64,000 nucleotides of DNA from Chloroflexota bacterium (GCA_019239775.1 JAFAZN010000363.1:16368-80367), one strand, 5' to 3'. Positions 33,411 through 41,720 are shown, numbered from the stretch's first letter. Notes: generated by a model from the letters alone, not told the origin. Numbers and translations: made by a program.

Positions 33411-34180
33411 TGCCGATAGCGGTGCAGGGCCCTATCGAGGGCGTGCAGACCATCACGCTGAATCAGCCAGACAAGCTCAATGCGCTCTCGGCCGAGATGC
33501 TGCGCGAGCTCAGCCAGGCCGTTCGCGCGGCTGAACGCGACGATGCAGTTCGCGCCGTGGTGCTGACTGGGGCTGGAAGCGGCTTCTGCTCGGGCGCGGA
33601 CATCAGCGAGTTCAGCACGGAACTGGAAGCGGGTGAGCACCTGCGTTCGACGTTCAATCCGCTGATCACGCGCTTGCACACTCTCGAGAAGCCGGTCCTC
33701 GCCGCGATAAACGGCGTTGCGGCTGGTGCTGGACTGAGCCTCGCGCTCGCGTGCGACCTGCGCTTTGCGGCTTCGTCGGCGCGTCTGGTCGTGGCGTTTA
33801 TCCGTATCGGCCTGGTCCCTGACGCGGGTCTGACTTACTTCCTTCCGCGTCTCATCGGACCGGCGAAAACCCTGGAGCTCGCCTGGACCGGCGATCCGAT
33901 TGGCGCGACCGAAGCCTACGAGTTGGGCTTGCTGAACAAGGTCGTGCCTGACGACCAGGTGGTCTCGCACGCGCAAGAGCTCGCGAGCCGCTTGGCCACT
34001 GCACCGCGAAAAGCCGTCGCACTCGTCAAACGCGCGGTGAACCAGGCTCACGAGCTACCAATCGAGCGCGTGCTGGAGATGGAGGCCGCCTACCAGACCA
34101 TTGCCTCGCGCGATGCCAACTTCGCCGAAGGCCTGGCCGCGTTTCGCGAAAAGCGCCCGCCGCGCTTCAACGATAAGTAA
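33410..34180 (+). CDS. Enoyl-CoA hydratase/isomerase family protein, PaaG-like
   Basis: 256 aa crotonase. The oxyanion segment SGFCSGADISEFS is present. At the first catalytic position (GVAAGAGLSLALACD) there is Ser rather than Glu, while Asp138 occurs in IRIGLVPDAGLTY. A single Asp is the pattern of PaaG-type isomerases, so isomerase rather than hydratase activity is likely. It overlaps the upstream hydratase by one base. Confidence 0.88.
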   Translation: MPIAVQGPIEGVQTITLNQPDKLNALSAEMLRELSQAVRAAERDDAVRAVVLTGAGSGFCSGADISEFSTELEAGEHLRSTFNPLITRLHTLEKPVLAAINGVAAGAGLSLALACDLRFAASSARLVVAFIRIGLVPDAGLTYFLPRLIGPAKTLELAWTGDPIGATEAYELGLLNKVVPDDQVVSHAQELASRLATAPRKAVALVKRAVNQAHELPIERVLEMEAAYQTIASRDANFAEGLAAFREKRPPRFNDK

Positions 34181-34219
34181 CTTCAGGGGTCCAGGATCCC
34201 TCCTGGTTCTCGTTTACTG

Positions 34220-34930
34220 CTACTTGGCGGCTTCGGTTTCGAGCGCGCGCAGGATGCCGTCCCGCACGAGTGTGATGTGCTCGAGCGAGGCGTCGTACGC
34301 CGCCTGCGGATCGTGCGCCTTGATCGCGCTGAGGATCGCCTCGTGTCCGCGCAGGCTGAGCTGCGGCCGATCGGGCACATGCAGATAGCTCTGGCGTGAC
34401 TCGCGCAGCAGGTCCAGGATGAGGTTGTGCAGCCGTAGCAGGATGTGGTTATCGGCGGCTTGCGCCAGCGTGTAGTGGAACGCGGTGTCCTCGTCCACAA
34501 ACGGGCGGCCTTCCAGAATGCAGTGGCGCTGGCGTTCCAACAACGATTCGAGCTGCGCAATGTGCTCCGCACTTGCGCGCTGAGCCGCACCGCGCGCGAT
34601 CCCTGGCTCGATCAGCTCGCGCACCTCGAGCACCTCTGCCAGCTCCTGCCGCCCGCGCAGAATCGCCGCCGCCAAGGGCGGTACCAGCGCCTCGGTATCA
34701 GCGGTGCGCACGAATGTGCCACCACCCTGACGGCTGTCGATGACGCCTTGCATCTCTAGCGCGCGCAGGGCTTCGCGAACCGACGTACGTGATACACGGA
34801 AGCGTTCGGCAAGCTCGCGTTCGGGTGGGATCTGGTCGCCTGGCGCCCAGCGACCTTCGCGAATCAGTGCGCGAATCTGCTCGACGATGCGCTCGTAGAT
34901 CCGACTTCGCTTGACGGGTTCGATCAGCAC
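34220..34930 (-). CDS. GntR family (FadR/FCD subfamily) transcriptional regulator
   Basis: 236 aa from GTG 34930. The N-terminal winged helix (RIYERIVEQIRALIREG, PPERELAERFRVSRTSVREAL, GGGTFV) is joined to an all-helical FCD ligand domain (EVRELIEPGIA, DEDTAFHYTLAQAADN, GHEAILSAIKAHD). FCD members usually sense organic acids or acyl-CoAs. It is convergent with the enoyl-CoA hydratases and a plausible reader of the TGGTCTGACCA site at 32560. ATG 35014 and TTG 34957 are alternative in-frame starts, but they add non-conserved residues. Confidence 0.9.
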   Translation of the reverse strand: MLIEPVKRSRIYERIVEQIRALIREGRWAPGDQIPPERELAERFRVSRTSVREALRALEMQGVIDSRQGGGTFVRTADTEALVPPLAAAILRGRQELAEVLEVRELIEPGIARGAAQRASAEHIAQLESLLERQRHCILEGRPFVDEDTAFHYTLAQAADNHILLRLHNLILDLLRESRQSYLHVPDRPQLSLRGHEAILSAIKAHDPQAAYDASLEHITLVRDGILRALETEAAK

Positions 34931-35039
34931 GTCAGCCGAAGTATCTTGCGCTGTCAAAGCCTGGTGTTGCCTCGAGTGCCTGCCCGGAAATCGGCACAAG
35001 CATAACGCAGCCACGGTAGACTGCCCGAGCTAGCCGACC

Positions 35040-35651
35040 ATGGGATTCAACTTCTTGCGGCGTCAGTTGAATGAGCGCGAACGCGCCGTCGCGGAGCGTC
35101 TTCCGCCAGGTCAGTACCTCACCGAGAAGTGGCCCGTATTGCACTACGGGAGTGTGCCGAAGGTGGATCTCGCGACCTGGACATTCACGCTGGACGGTCT
35201 CGTCGTCGAGCCGCGCACGCTGACCTACGACCACGTGAAAGCGCTGCCCCGCAAAACGGTGGCATCGGACGTCCACTGCGTAACGCGGTGGTCCCTCTTA
35301 GACAGCACCTGGGAGGGCGTGCCTGTTTCAGAAGTGATGAAGCTGGTTGAGCTCAAGCCCGAGGCAACCCACGTGATGGTGCACGGTGAACATGGCTACA
35401 CCACCAACCTGAGCCTCGACGACTTCTTGCGGGACGAAAACATGCTCGTCGATACACGCAACGGTGAGCCGATTCCGGCCGAGCACGGTTGGCCGCTGCG
35501 GCTATTCGTGCCGCACCTGTACTTCTGGAAAAGCGCCAAGTGGGTTCGCGGCTTCGAGTTCATGGCGGGCGACCGCCCGGGCTTCTGGGAGCAGTACGGC
35601 TACCACATGCGCGGCGACCCCTGGGCCGAGGAGCGCTACGGCTGGCAATAG
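35040..35651 (+). CDS. Sulfite-oxidase-like molybdopterin oxidoreductase
   Basis: 203 aa single-domain member of the sulfite oxidase/YedY-like superfamily. The molybdenum ligand is Cys80 in [26 protein letters not shown] and the Pro/Trp-rich [23 protein letters not shown] follow. No signal peptide and no heme domain are present. It is divergent from the FadR-like regulator. The substrate is unknown. Confidence 0.9.
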   Translation: MGFNFLRRQLNERERAVAERLPPGQYLTEKWPVLHYGSVPKVDLATWTFTLDGLVVEPRTLTYDHVKALPRKTVASDVHCVTRWSLLDSTWEGVPVSEVMKLVELKPEATHVMVHGEHGYTTNLSLDDFLRDENMLVDTRNGEPIPAEHGWPLRLFVPHLYFWKSAKWVRGFEFMAGDRPGFWEQYGYHMRGDPWAEERYGWQ

Positions 35652-35660
35652 GCCCAGGGG

Positions 35661-35717
35661 TATACTGCCCCATTCCTTTCTGCCCCCAGTTCGCGGGGCT
35701 ACGAAGCCATAGGAAGG
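35661..35717 (+). promoter_or_regulatory. rpsF promoter -10 and structured leader hiding the ribosome binding site
   Basis: TATACT (35661-35666) is the likely -10. The leader can fold as CCTTTC (35675-35680) with GGAAGG (35712-35717), enclosing GCCCC (35682-35686) with GGGGC (35695-35699). The outer 3' strand is the ribosome binding site of rpsF. The 3' side has a 12-nt bulge. The same fold with compensating changes precedes rpsR. An S6:S18-binding leader is known from many bacteria; identity with it is inference. Confidence 0.6.
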
Positions 35718-35726
35718 GACTTCCAA

Positions 35727-36062
35727 TTGCGCGACTATGAGTTAATGGTCGTACTCGACCCGAATCTAGACGACACCGCTATCGAGGCGCTGAACACGCG
35801 TATCCAGAACATGGTCACCCAACGCGGGGGCACCCTCGAAAAGGTGGACAACTGGGGACGCCGGCGCCTGGCCTACCCCATTGGCCGATTTCGCGATGGC
35901 GTGTACATTCTGAGCCGATTTCAACTACCGCCTAACGCGGCGGCCGAAATTGAGCGCGCTTTGAAATTGACCGAGAGCGTGATTCGACACCTACTCGTGC
36001 GCGCCGAAGGGTTGCCGACTGCCGCCACGGCGGTGGCCACCGCGACGGCCGCTCGCGAATAG
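35727..36062 (+). CDS. rpsF: Ribosomal protein bS6
   Basis: 111 aa, TTG start with AGGAAGGGA 7 nt before it. [29 protein letters not shown] and [13 protein letters not shown] identify S6, which binds S18 in the platform of the 30S subunit. A short Ala/Thr-rich tail replaces the acidic tail of E. coli S6. It is followed by ssb and rpsR, the classical order. Confidence 0.96.
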   Translation: MRDYELMVVLDPNLDDTAIEALNTRIQNMVTQRGGTLEKVDNWGRRRLAYPIGRFRDGVYILSRFQLPPNAAAEIERALKLTESVIRHLLVRAEGLPTAATAVATATAARE

Positions 36063-36098
36063 CGAATACAAAATCAGTCAGGGAGGCCCGGAAGCGTC

Positions 36099-36548
36099 AT
36101 GGCCGGTCTGTGCAAGGTGATCGTCATTGGCAATCTGGGTCGCGATCCCGAGAAGCGGTACACGCAGGACGGTCGGCCGGTCACGCGCTTCAGTGTGGCG
36201 GCCACAACACGACGTCGCGAGCGCGATGGTGAATGGGCGGATCACACCGAATGGTTCAGTGTGACGGTGTTTGGCCGTCAGGCTGAAACACTCGCCGAGC
36301 GCGTCACCAAAGGCACACGTATTTATGTTGAGGGTCGCCTCGAGTCGCGTCAGTACGAGACCCAGACCGGACAAAAGGGGTTTTCACTAGACGTCGTGGC
36401 AAACGAAGTGATCCCGCTCGACACACGCCAACGTGACGGTGACTTCTCCAGTGCGGGCGAGTTCGAAGCGGCTGCTCCAGCACCGACCTTCGCCTCACGT
36501 GGCGCGCCGAAGGAGGAAGCGGCCGACCTGGAGGACCTGCCGTTCTAG
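36099..36548 (+). CDS. ssb: Single-stranded DNA-binding protein
   Basis: 149 aa. The OB fold (LCKVIVIGNLGRDPEKRYTQ, WFSVTVFGRQAETLAERV, GTRIYVEGRLESRQYE) is followed by a flexible linker and the acidic tip DLEDLPF, which binds partner proteins. It lies between rpsF and rpsR as in many bacteria. Confidence 0.96.
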   Translation: MAGLCKVIVIGNLGRDPEKRYTQDGRPVTRFSVAATTRRRERDGEWADHTEWFSVTVFGRQAETLAERVTKGTRIYVEGRLESRQYETQTGQKGFSLDVVANEVIPLDTRQRDGDFSSAGEFEAAAPAPTFASRGAPKEEAADLEDLPF

Positions 36549-36557
36549 TTCCAACGG

Positions 36558-36616
36558 TATACTCTGCCGACCTTTCTGCTCCTGTCTCTGACCTGGAGCT
36601 GCAACCCAGAGAAAGG
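36558..36616 (+). promoter_or_regulatory. Second promoter -10 and structured leader before rpsR
   Basis: TATACT (36558-36563), then CCTTTCT (36571-36577) pairing with AGAAAGG (36610-36616), enclosing GCTCC (36578-36582) with GGAGC (36595-36599). This mirrors the rpsF leader: GCCCC/GGGGC becomes GCTCC/GGAGC and CCTTTC/GGAAGG becomes CCTTTC/GAAAGG, so pairing is kept while sequence changes. The outer strand again covers the purine-rich ribosome binding region. Confidence 0.6.
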
Positions 36617-36630
36617 ACCTGCTCAACCTT

Positions 36631-37188
36631 ATGGTGATGACCACTCCAGCGGCGCCTGCGACAACTGGTGCGCCGAGCACATCCGGCCTTCGTTCGGGGT
36701 CTGGGCCAGCGCGCCGCCGCCCTGGCGAGTTCAGCGGCGGTGGCCGCAAGTTCACTCCGCGTCGCAAGGTCTGCCAGTTTTGCGTCGACAAGATCAAAGA
36801 GGTGGACTACAAGGACCTTGGCCGCCTGCGCCGATTCTTGTCAGAACGCGGCAAGATCGAGCCGCGACGCAAGACAGGCACATGCGCTGCCCACCAACGC
36901 TCGCTGAACGTCGCGCTGAAGCGTGCGCGCCAACTCGCTCTGCTGCCCTTCACAGCCGAACACATCCGTGTAACAGGCGTGGTGGTCCGCGAGCCTGGCA
37001 CGCCGCCATTCCGCGGTGCCCGGCCACGGCCGCCTGAGATCGACGGCGCCGAGCCGACAACGGACGGCACAGCTGAAGCCAGCGACGCCACGGCGCCAGC
37101 TAGTGCTGCTATTCCTGCACCGGAGCCAGCGCCTGAGTCGCCTGAACCCGCCCCCGTCGCCGTAGCCGAGGAAACAGCCACTACCTAG
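36631..37188 (+). CDS. rpsR: Ribosomal protein bS18 with long N- and C-terminal extensions
   Basis: 185 aa, more than twice the usual size of about 75-85. The S18 core is residues about 38-112: [18 protein letters not shown] with Cys48 and Cys51, [18 protein letters not shown] and [19 protein letters not shown]. An N-terminal Gly/Ser/Pro-rich segment of about 37 residues and a C-terminal Pro/Ala/Glu/Thr-rich tail of about 70 residues are added. The tail looks disordered and acidic. Start choice among ATG 36631 and ATG 36637 is open. Confidence 0.94.
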   Translation: MVMTTPAAPATTGAPSTSGLRSGSGPARRRPGEFSGGGRKFTPRRKVCQFCVDKIKEVDYKDLGRLRRFLSERGKIEPRRKTGTCAAHQRSLNVALKRARQLALLPFTAEHIRVTGVVVREPGTPPFRGARPRPPEIDGAEPTTDGTAEASDATAPASAAIPAPEPAPESPEPAPVAVAEETATT

Positions 37189-37190
37189 TC

Positions 37191-38465
37191 GTGTTTCCTG
37201 ATCCACCGACGGTTCGCAACAGCCCGCCGTCGAGCACACGGCGGGTGCGCGGCGCCCGTGAGAGCAAGAGCGCCACGGTGCGCGCCGCGGCCGCTGCTCC
37301 GAGCCGGCGACAACAATCGCGATGGCGGCGCGAGCAGCACCAGCAGCGCCTGCTTTACATCGCCGTCGCGGCGCTGGTGGTGGTCGTGGCGCTGATCTTC
37401 GCCGGCGGTCTGCTCTACGACAACGTGTACCGCGCGAACCAGGTTGTGGCGCAGGTGGGGCCCGACTCGATTACTGCCACGCAGTTGCTCGATGAGATTC
37501 GGCCACAGTCGCAGGCGCTGGATGCCCAGGCGAAGCAATTTGGTGGAGCGTCCGATCAGCAGGTCTCCGACTATCTCACTCAGCAGAAGCGCAGCATGCC
37601 AGACCAGGTGCTCAACGACCTGATCGACGTGCACCTCATTCAGCAGGAGGCCGCTCGCCGCGGAATCAGCGTGACGCCGGCCGAGGTAGACGACAAGGAA
37701 CGTGAGACCGTCGCGCAGTTTCAGGCTTCCCAAAATCCCGCGCCCACCGAGGAGCCAACCGCGACGCCTGAGGCAAGCCCCACCAGCGAAGGCGGCGCTG
37801 CTTTGACGTCGTTGACCCCGGCCGTCCCCACCGCGGTGCCGACGGTCGCACCCGCGACGACACCGACGCCTGTGCCGACGCTCGAGGAATCAGCCTACGG
37901 TTCCGCGGTCCAGCAATTCCTCGACAAGAACAGCCTCAGCGAAGCCGATCTGCGCACGCAGCTCGAGCGCAGTTTATTGCAGGACAAGGTGCAGGCCGCG
38001 GTGGGTCAGGATCAGGTCCCCGATACGCAGCCGCAGGTGCACGCGCGGCAGATTGTCGTCGCCACCTCTGACCAGGCCAACGATCTGCTCGGACAGTTGC
38101 AGAATGGCGCCGACTTCGCGGCACTAGCTTCGGCGAACTCGACCGATACGGCCACCAAGGCCAATGGCGGCGACATGGGCTGGTTTGCAAAAGGCATGCA
38201 GTCGTCCAAACCGATCGAGGACGCCGCCTTCAGCTTGCAGCCAGGCCAGTTGAGCAGCGTGATCCAGGACTCGGCCGGCTACCACATTGTCCAGGTGATC
38301 GAGACGGACCCCGCCCGCGCGGTGCCAGCCGACCAGCTCACGAGCCTGCGCCAGAAAGCATTCAGCGACTGGCTCACCGGCCAACGCAGTAGCCAGAACG
38401 TGAAGATCTCGTTGGATCAGTCAGAAAAGGACTGGATCCTGGGACGACTCGGCGTCCGCCCCTAG
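37191..38465 (+). CDS. Membrane-anchored PpiC-type peptidyl-prolyl cis-trans isomerase
   Basis: 424 aa, GTG start 2 nt after rpsR. A basic cytoplasmic N-terminus is followed by one TM segment (about 54-76) and an extracytoplasmic SurA/PrsA-like chaperone domain. A Pro/Thr-rich insert (about residues 180-225) splits the helical domain. Residues about 285-380 are the parvulin domain (HARQIVVATSDQANDLLGQL, NGGDMGWFAKG, IQDSAGYHIVQV). It probably folds secreted proteins. A strong hairpin overlaps its stop codon. Confidence 0.9.
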   Translation: MFPDPPTVRNSPPSSTRRVRGARESKSATVRAAAAAPSRRQQSRWRREQHQQRLLYIAVAALVVVVALIFAGGLLYDNVYRANQVVAQVGPDSITATQLLDEIRPQSQALDAQAKQFGGASDQQVSDYLTQQKRSMPDQVLNDLIDVHLIQQEAARRGISVTPAEVDDKERETVAQFQASQNPAPTEEPTATPEASPTSEGGAALTSLTPAVPTAVPTVAPATTPTPVPTLEESAYGSAVQQFLDKNSLSEADLRTQLERSLLQDKVQAAVGQDQVPDTQPQVHARQIVVATSDQANDLLGQLQNGADFAALASANSTDTATKANGGDMGWFAKGMQSSKPIEDAAFSLQPGQLSSVIQDSAGYHIVQVIETDPARAVPADQLTSLRQKAFSDWLTGQRSSQNVKISLDQSEKDWILGRLGVRP

Positions 38466-38518
38466 AAGTTCGGCCGACAAGCCCCTTTGCTTCCCGAGCC
38501 GCAGTCGGCTGAACTTCT
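38464..38518 (+). terminator. 15-bp hairpin at the end of the PpiC gene
   Basis: AGAAGTTCGGCCGAC (38464-38478) pairs with GTCGGCTGAACTTCT (38504-38518), 15 bp with one G-T pair and a 25-nt loop. It begins inside the TAG stop. No T-run follows, so it is a terminator without U-tract or a 3'-end stabiliser. Confidence 0.55.
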
Positions 38519-38534
38519 GTGACAGATTTGCGCG

Positions 38535-38588
38535 AGGAACGCGGCAAGCCACACCGGACCTTGTCAGCGGGCGGTCGGCCGCGTTCCT
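38535..38588 (-). terminator. 11-bp hairpin at the end of the convergent small gene
   Basis: AGGAACGCGGC (38535-38545) pairs perfectly with GCCGCGTTCCT (38578-38588), with a 32-nt loop. It lies against the stop of the minus-strand gene ending at 38587. Together with the hairpin at 38464 it separates the two convergent units. Confidence 0.5.
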
Positions 38589-38955
38589 AGCGCCAGTGGA
38601 TGAGCACCATCCCCAGCATCTGGCTGAGGAGGCACAGCACGATCAGCACGGCGAGGACCGCGGCGAGTCGGCTCGGGCGCGTGGGAATGGGTTCGTGCGC
38701 CAGCGGCCGGCGCTGGCGTGCCACGCGCGGCGCATCAACTCCGCCTTCAAGCAGGCGTAACTGCGGAAGCTCCTCGCGATCCAGCGTTCTGTCCCGCGGA
38801 TCGCTGCAGGATCGCGATAGCACGTAGGGAAGCAGCTCGTCCCCATCGGCCAGCAGCGCGCTCAGCCGCGCCTGGCGAACCTTGACCGCCAACGGCTGGC
38901 GTTGGGCTGCCAGCAGCGTGGCACGAAGTGCTGCGAGCTCCTCGTTTTCCATCAC
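38587..38955 (-). CDS. Small hypothetical protein with C-terminal membrane anchor
   Basis: 122 aa; starts GTG 38955 or ATG 38952. The N-terminal ENEELAALRATLLAAQ is helical and charged. The middle is Arg/Pro-rich. The C-terminus is one strong TM segment (LAAVLAVLIVLCLLSQMLGMVLI) followed by HWR, so a tail-anchored topology is likely. I do not recognise the family. Confidence 0.6.
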   Translation of the reverse strand: MMENEELAALRATLLAAQRQPLAVKVRQARLSALLADGDELLPYVLSRSCSDPRDRTLDREELPQLRLLEGGVDAPRVARQRRPLAHEPIPTRPSRLAAVLAVLIVLCLLSQMLGMVLIHWR

Positions 38956-39036
38956 ACAACCCGCCGCTCTTGAGTGTAGGCAATGACTCAGACTGCTTCA
39001 AAGAGGTCACAGGCATTCCGGCTACACTCAGCAGCC

Positions 39037-39522
39037 ATGACGGCCGAGGAACTCATCGCCCGGGTGGAGCGCACAGTCGAAAAGCTCCTGGACGAGGTGG
39101 AAACACTCCCGCGAGACGTGCTGTATCGCGAGCCGAGCCAGGGGGAATGGCCAGTGATGAGCACGCTCGCGCATCTCGCCGAGCTACTGCCGTTCTGGGC
39201 GCATGAGGCAGCCGACCTGGCGGCATCACCAGGCAAGCAAGTTGGTCGCACCCATGAAGACCCCGACCGCCTGGGTGCTATTGAGCAACACCGGAACGAT
39301 TCGCTTGGTGCCACGGTGCCACGCATCCGCACCGCACTGAACCAGTGCGTTGCCACGTTGCGCGCCATTCCCGAGGAAGGATGGCGCGCAGCGGGCCCGC
39401 ACGTACGTGGCGGCCAGGTCACAGCCGCTGAACTGGTCGAGCGTTTCGTGGTGCGTCACGCCGAAGACCACGCGTCGCAGATCCATGCAACGCTCGAGGT
39501 GCTCAGGACGGCGAAGACCTAA
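39037..39522 (+). CDS. DinB-family four-helix protein
   Basis: 161 aa from ATG 39037. DinB-like metal-binding four-helix bundles are recognised by spaced histidines; here HLAELLPFWAHEA and VVRHAEDHASQIHATLEVL fit. Related proteins include thiol-dependent transferases (bacillithiol or mycothiol type), but substrate cannot be assigned. The frame is open to 38983; ATG 39037 begins the conserved first helix. It converges on the flavin reductase with a 4-nt overlap. Confidence 0.78.
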   Translation: MTAEELIARVERTVEKLLDEVETLPRDVLYREPSQGEWPVMSTLAHLAELLPFWAHEAADLAASPGKQVGRTHEDPDRLGAIEQHRNDSLGATVPRIRTALNQCVATLRAIPEEGWRAAGPHVRGGQVTAAELVERFVVRHAEDHASQIHATLEVLRTAKT

Positions 39523-39998
39523 TCGTGCCAGGTCCCGTAGGTACGCCTGAAGTACATCAGCGGGTGGGTTCCAGGGGCGGGTGGCGAACCGTCCGTGACC
39601 TCGGCGAGGAAGATCAGGTGATCGCCCGCGTCGAGCTCCTGTGAGATGTTGCACACGGCATGTGCGATGGTGTCGGTATGCAGCCAGGGCATACCGTTGC
39701 TGGCGGGGCGCCAGGATACATTCTGAAACTTGTCTGGCTCTTTCGACGCGAACATATTTGCGAGGTCGCCCCGACCCGCTGACAGATAGTTGACGACGAA
39801 CTTCTTTGAGTGACGCAGCGCGGGCAGCGTGTTGCTGTTCTTGTCGACGCAGACCAGCATCAGCGGCGGTGTGGCCGAGACGCTGCAGAGCGCGTTGGAC
39901 GTCAGCCCCCGCGGCTCGTTCTGCTCGTCCATGGCAGTGACAATGCCGACACCCGTCGGAAATGCGCCCATGATGGCAAAGAAGGTCGCACGATCCAT
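39519..39998 (-). CDS. Flavin reductase domain protein
   Basis: 159 aa split-barrel flavin reductase (HpaC/ActVB-like). The N-terminal MGAFPTGVGIVTAMD, GLTSNALCSVSATPPLMLVCV and the C-terminal GDHLIFLAEVTDG plus PLMYFRRTYG are characteristic. It supplies reduced FMN/FAD to a monooxygenase or acts as a general reductase; no oxygenase gene is adjacent. AGGAGG lies upstream of the ATG. Confidence 0.88.
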   Translation of the reverse strand: MDRATFFAIMGAFPTGVGIVTAMDEQNEPRGLTSNALCSVSATPPLMLVCVDKNSNTLPALRHSKKFVVNYLSAGRGDLANMFASKEPDKFQNVSWRPASNGMPWLHTDTIAHAVCNISQELDAGDHLIFLAEVTDGSPPAPGTHPLMYFRRTYGTWHD

Positions 39999-40024
39999 CC
40001 GGCTTGATCAGCCTCCTGTAGTAC

Positions 40025-41341
40025 TTGGCTGAAACGGTAACACGCTCTAACGAGATCCTGGGCGCGCGAGAGCGGCTCGAGTTCGAGACGCTCCTGCAGT
40101 GGCTGCGGCTGAGCTTCCTGTTGACACCGCTTCTGGTGCTTGCGTCGTCGGGACCGTCCGCCGCAGGTTACGCAGCATCGATTGCCGTGGCCGTCGCAGC
40201 GTCGTTTGCGTGGGTGGCCCTGCTGCTGCGATTCAGGCCCCGACTTTTGCTGCGCATCCAGCTGTTTCTGCGCGCACTGGACTGCCTGCTGGTCTACATG
40301 ATCCTTGTCAGCTACCACGCCTTTCTGCACGACGCGTACTACGACTCGGTGTATTTGCTGTTCGTCGTGGCAGCCGCGGCGACGCATGGTCGGCGCGGCG
40401 CCTGGACGTTGTCGGCGTTTGCCGGCCTCGCCGTGCTCGTAAGTCGGCTGCAGCTGATCGCGACCAACGCGATCGTTTATGCGCCGCGCCACCTCACCGA
40501 CGCGGCCTTTTACACGCTGCTCTTTCTGATCACCTCGAGCGCGGTGGCCTTTTTGATGACGCGCACAGCAGAGGTGGTCGCGCAGCGTGAGCGCGCGCTG
40601 AGCGCGCAAATCGCCTCTCGCAACGTGGAGCTCGAACGAACCGCGCAGGAGCTGGCGCGATCCGTCCAGCTGCGCGACGGCATGCTCGCTGGCGTTACGC
40701 ACGACCTGCGCACGCCGGTGACGGTGATCAAACTGCAGGCGCAGATGTTGCGGCGCAGAGTGGACGAGCGACTGGCGGGGAGCGTCGACCAGATCGATCG
40801 CGCCGCGACACGTATGGCGCGCTGGATCGATGAGCTGCTCGAAGTTGCCACCGTCCGGACGCCGGACGACCTCGAGCTGACGGTCAAACACGCGGACCTC
40901 GTGGCCGTGCTGCGCGACGTCGTCGACGAGCAGCAGCAGAGCACCCATCGGCATAGCTTCCAATTCGACGTAGCACCCGAATCGATCACTGGTGTCTTTG
41001 ACGTGCCGCGGCTGGAGCGGGTACTCCACAACCTGGTCGGCAACGCGATCAAATACAGCCCGCGCGGCGGCTGCATTTCGGTCTCGGTGCACCAGAATGA
41101 CGGCTGGGCCTCAATTCAGGTCCGCGATCCCGGCGTGGGCATTCCCGCCGAGGACCTCCCGCACATTTTCGAGCCATTCCGACGGGGCACGAACGTGGTC
41201 GGCCACATCAGTGGCACGGGGATCGGCCTGGCCAATGCACAGCGGATCGTCCAGCGCCATGGCGGCACCCTCTCGGCCGAGAGCGTGGCCGGCAGGGGCA
41301 GCACGTTCACGGTCCGCATCCCGCTAGAACCCCCCACCTAG
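40025..41341 (+). CDS. Sensor histidine kinase (orphan)
   Basis: 438 aa, TTG start. The N-terminal part has about six TM segments (residues 28-185) without a large external domain. A coiled linker leads to the HisKA domain with His226 in GVTHDLRTPVT and the HATPase domain (N box VLHNLVGNAIKYSPRG, G1 VRDPGVGIP, G2 GTGIGLANAQRIV). No response regulator gene is adjacent. The next gene downstream is a Flp pilin. Confidence 0.92.
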   Translation: MAETVTRSNEILGARERLEFETLLQWLRLSFLLTPLLVLASSGPSAAGYAASIAVAVAASFAWVALLLRFRPRLLLRIQLFLRALDCLLVYMILVSYHAFLHDAYYDSVYLLFVVAAAATHGRRGAWTLSAFAGLAVLVSRLQLIATNAIVYAPRHLTDAAFYTLLFLITSSAVAFLMTRTAEVVAQRERALSAQIASRNVELERTAQELARSVQLRDGMLAGVTHDLRTPVTVIKLQAQMLRRRVDERLAGSVDQIDRAATRMARWIDELLEVATVRTPDDLELTVKHADLVAVLRDVVDEQQQSTHRHSFQFDVAPESITGVFDVPRLERVLHNLVGNAIKYSPRGGCISVSVHQNDGWASIQVRDPGVGIPAEDLPHIFEPFRRGTNVVGHISGTGIGLANAQRIVQRHGGTLSAESVAGRGSTFTVRIPLEPPT

Positions 41342-41362
41342 GGGACCCTAAATCGCCCCTAG
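41338..41362 (+). terminator. Hairpin at the end of the histidine kinase gene
   Basis: CTAGGGG (41338-41344) pairs with CCCCTAG (41356-41362), 7 bp with an 11-nt loop, overlapping the TAG stop. There is no T-run. It may end kinase transcription or structure the 5' leader of the pilin that follows. Confidence 0.4.
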
Positions 41363-41412
41363 AAGGCCGGGTCCTTTGAGGGCCGACGTGCGTATTTCCT
41401 CAGAGGCAACCC

Positions 41413-41583
41413 ATGCAGGTGGATCGAACGCATCATGATCGAGGGCAGGGGCTCGTGGAGTTCGGGCTGTTGCTCGCGCTGGTCGCCGTGGTGGCGATCT
41501 TCGGATTGCTGATATTCGGAAACACCGTGAGCTCCATGATGTCGACGCTGTCACACACGGTTTCAGCCAACATCGCACCCTAG
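41413..41583 (+). CDS. Flp-type (class IVb) small pilin
   Basis: 56 aa. After a 10-residue charged leader the prepilin motif GQGLVEFGLLLALVAVV appears: Gly before the cleavage site and Glu at +5, then a hydrophobic helix. This is the Flp/Fap pilin pattern. It is followed directly by an intrinsic terminator. No tad secretion genes are nearby. A close paralogue lies in opposite orientation at 41745-41897. Confidence 0.82.
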   Translation: MQVDRTHHDRGQGLVEFGLLLALVAVVAIFGLLIFGNTVSSMMSTLSHTVSANIAP

Positions 41584-41606
41584 CAGCTCGTCCAGCAAAC
41601 ATTTCG

Positions 41607-41640
41607 GGCCCGCATTGTCTTCGGACGGTGCGGGCCTTTC
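41607..41640 (+). terminator. Intrinsic terminator of the plus-strand pilin
   Basis: GGCCCGCA (41607-41614) pairs with TGCGGGCC (41629-41636), followed by TTTCTGT. It lies 24 nt after the pilin stop. Part of its loop and right arm (41617-41635) recurs inverted at 41691-41709. Confidence 0.8.
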
Positions 41641-41709
41641 TGTGTCCTGTTGCAACCGGCCGCGGAGAACTGCGGTTTAAATGCAAAAGCGCCCGCACCG
41701 TCCGAAGAC
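41617..41709. repeat. 19-bp inverted repeat shared by two convergent terminators
   Basis: GTCTTCGGACGGTGCGGGC at 41617-41635 is exactly the reverse complement of 41691-41709, with 55 nt between. Each copy is part of the terminator of one of the two pilin genes, as if pilin and terminator were duplicated by inversion. Confidence 0.9.
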
Positions 41710-41720
41710 GATACGGGCGC
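41685..41720 (-). terminator. Intrinsic terminator of the minus-strand pilin
   Basis: On the minus strand GCGCCCG (41720-41714) pairs with CGGGCGC (41695-41689), followed by TTTT (41688-41685). It lies 24 nt after the stop of the minus-strand pilin. Confidence 0.8.
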
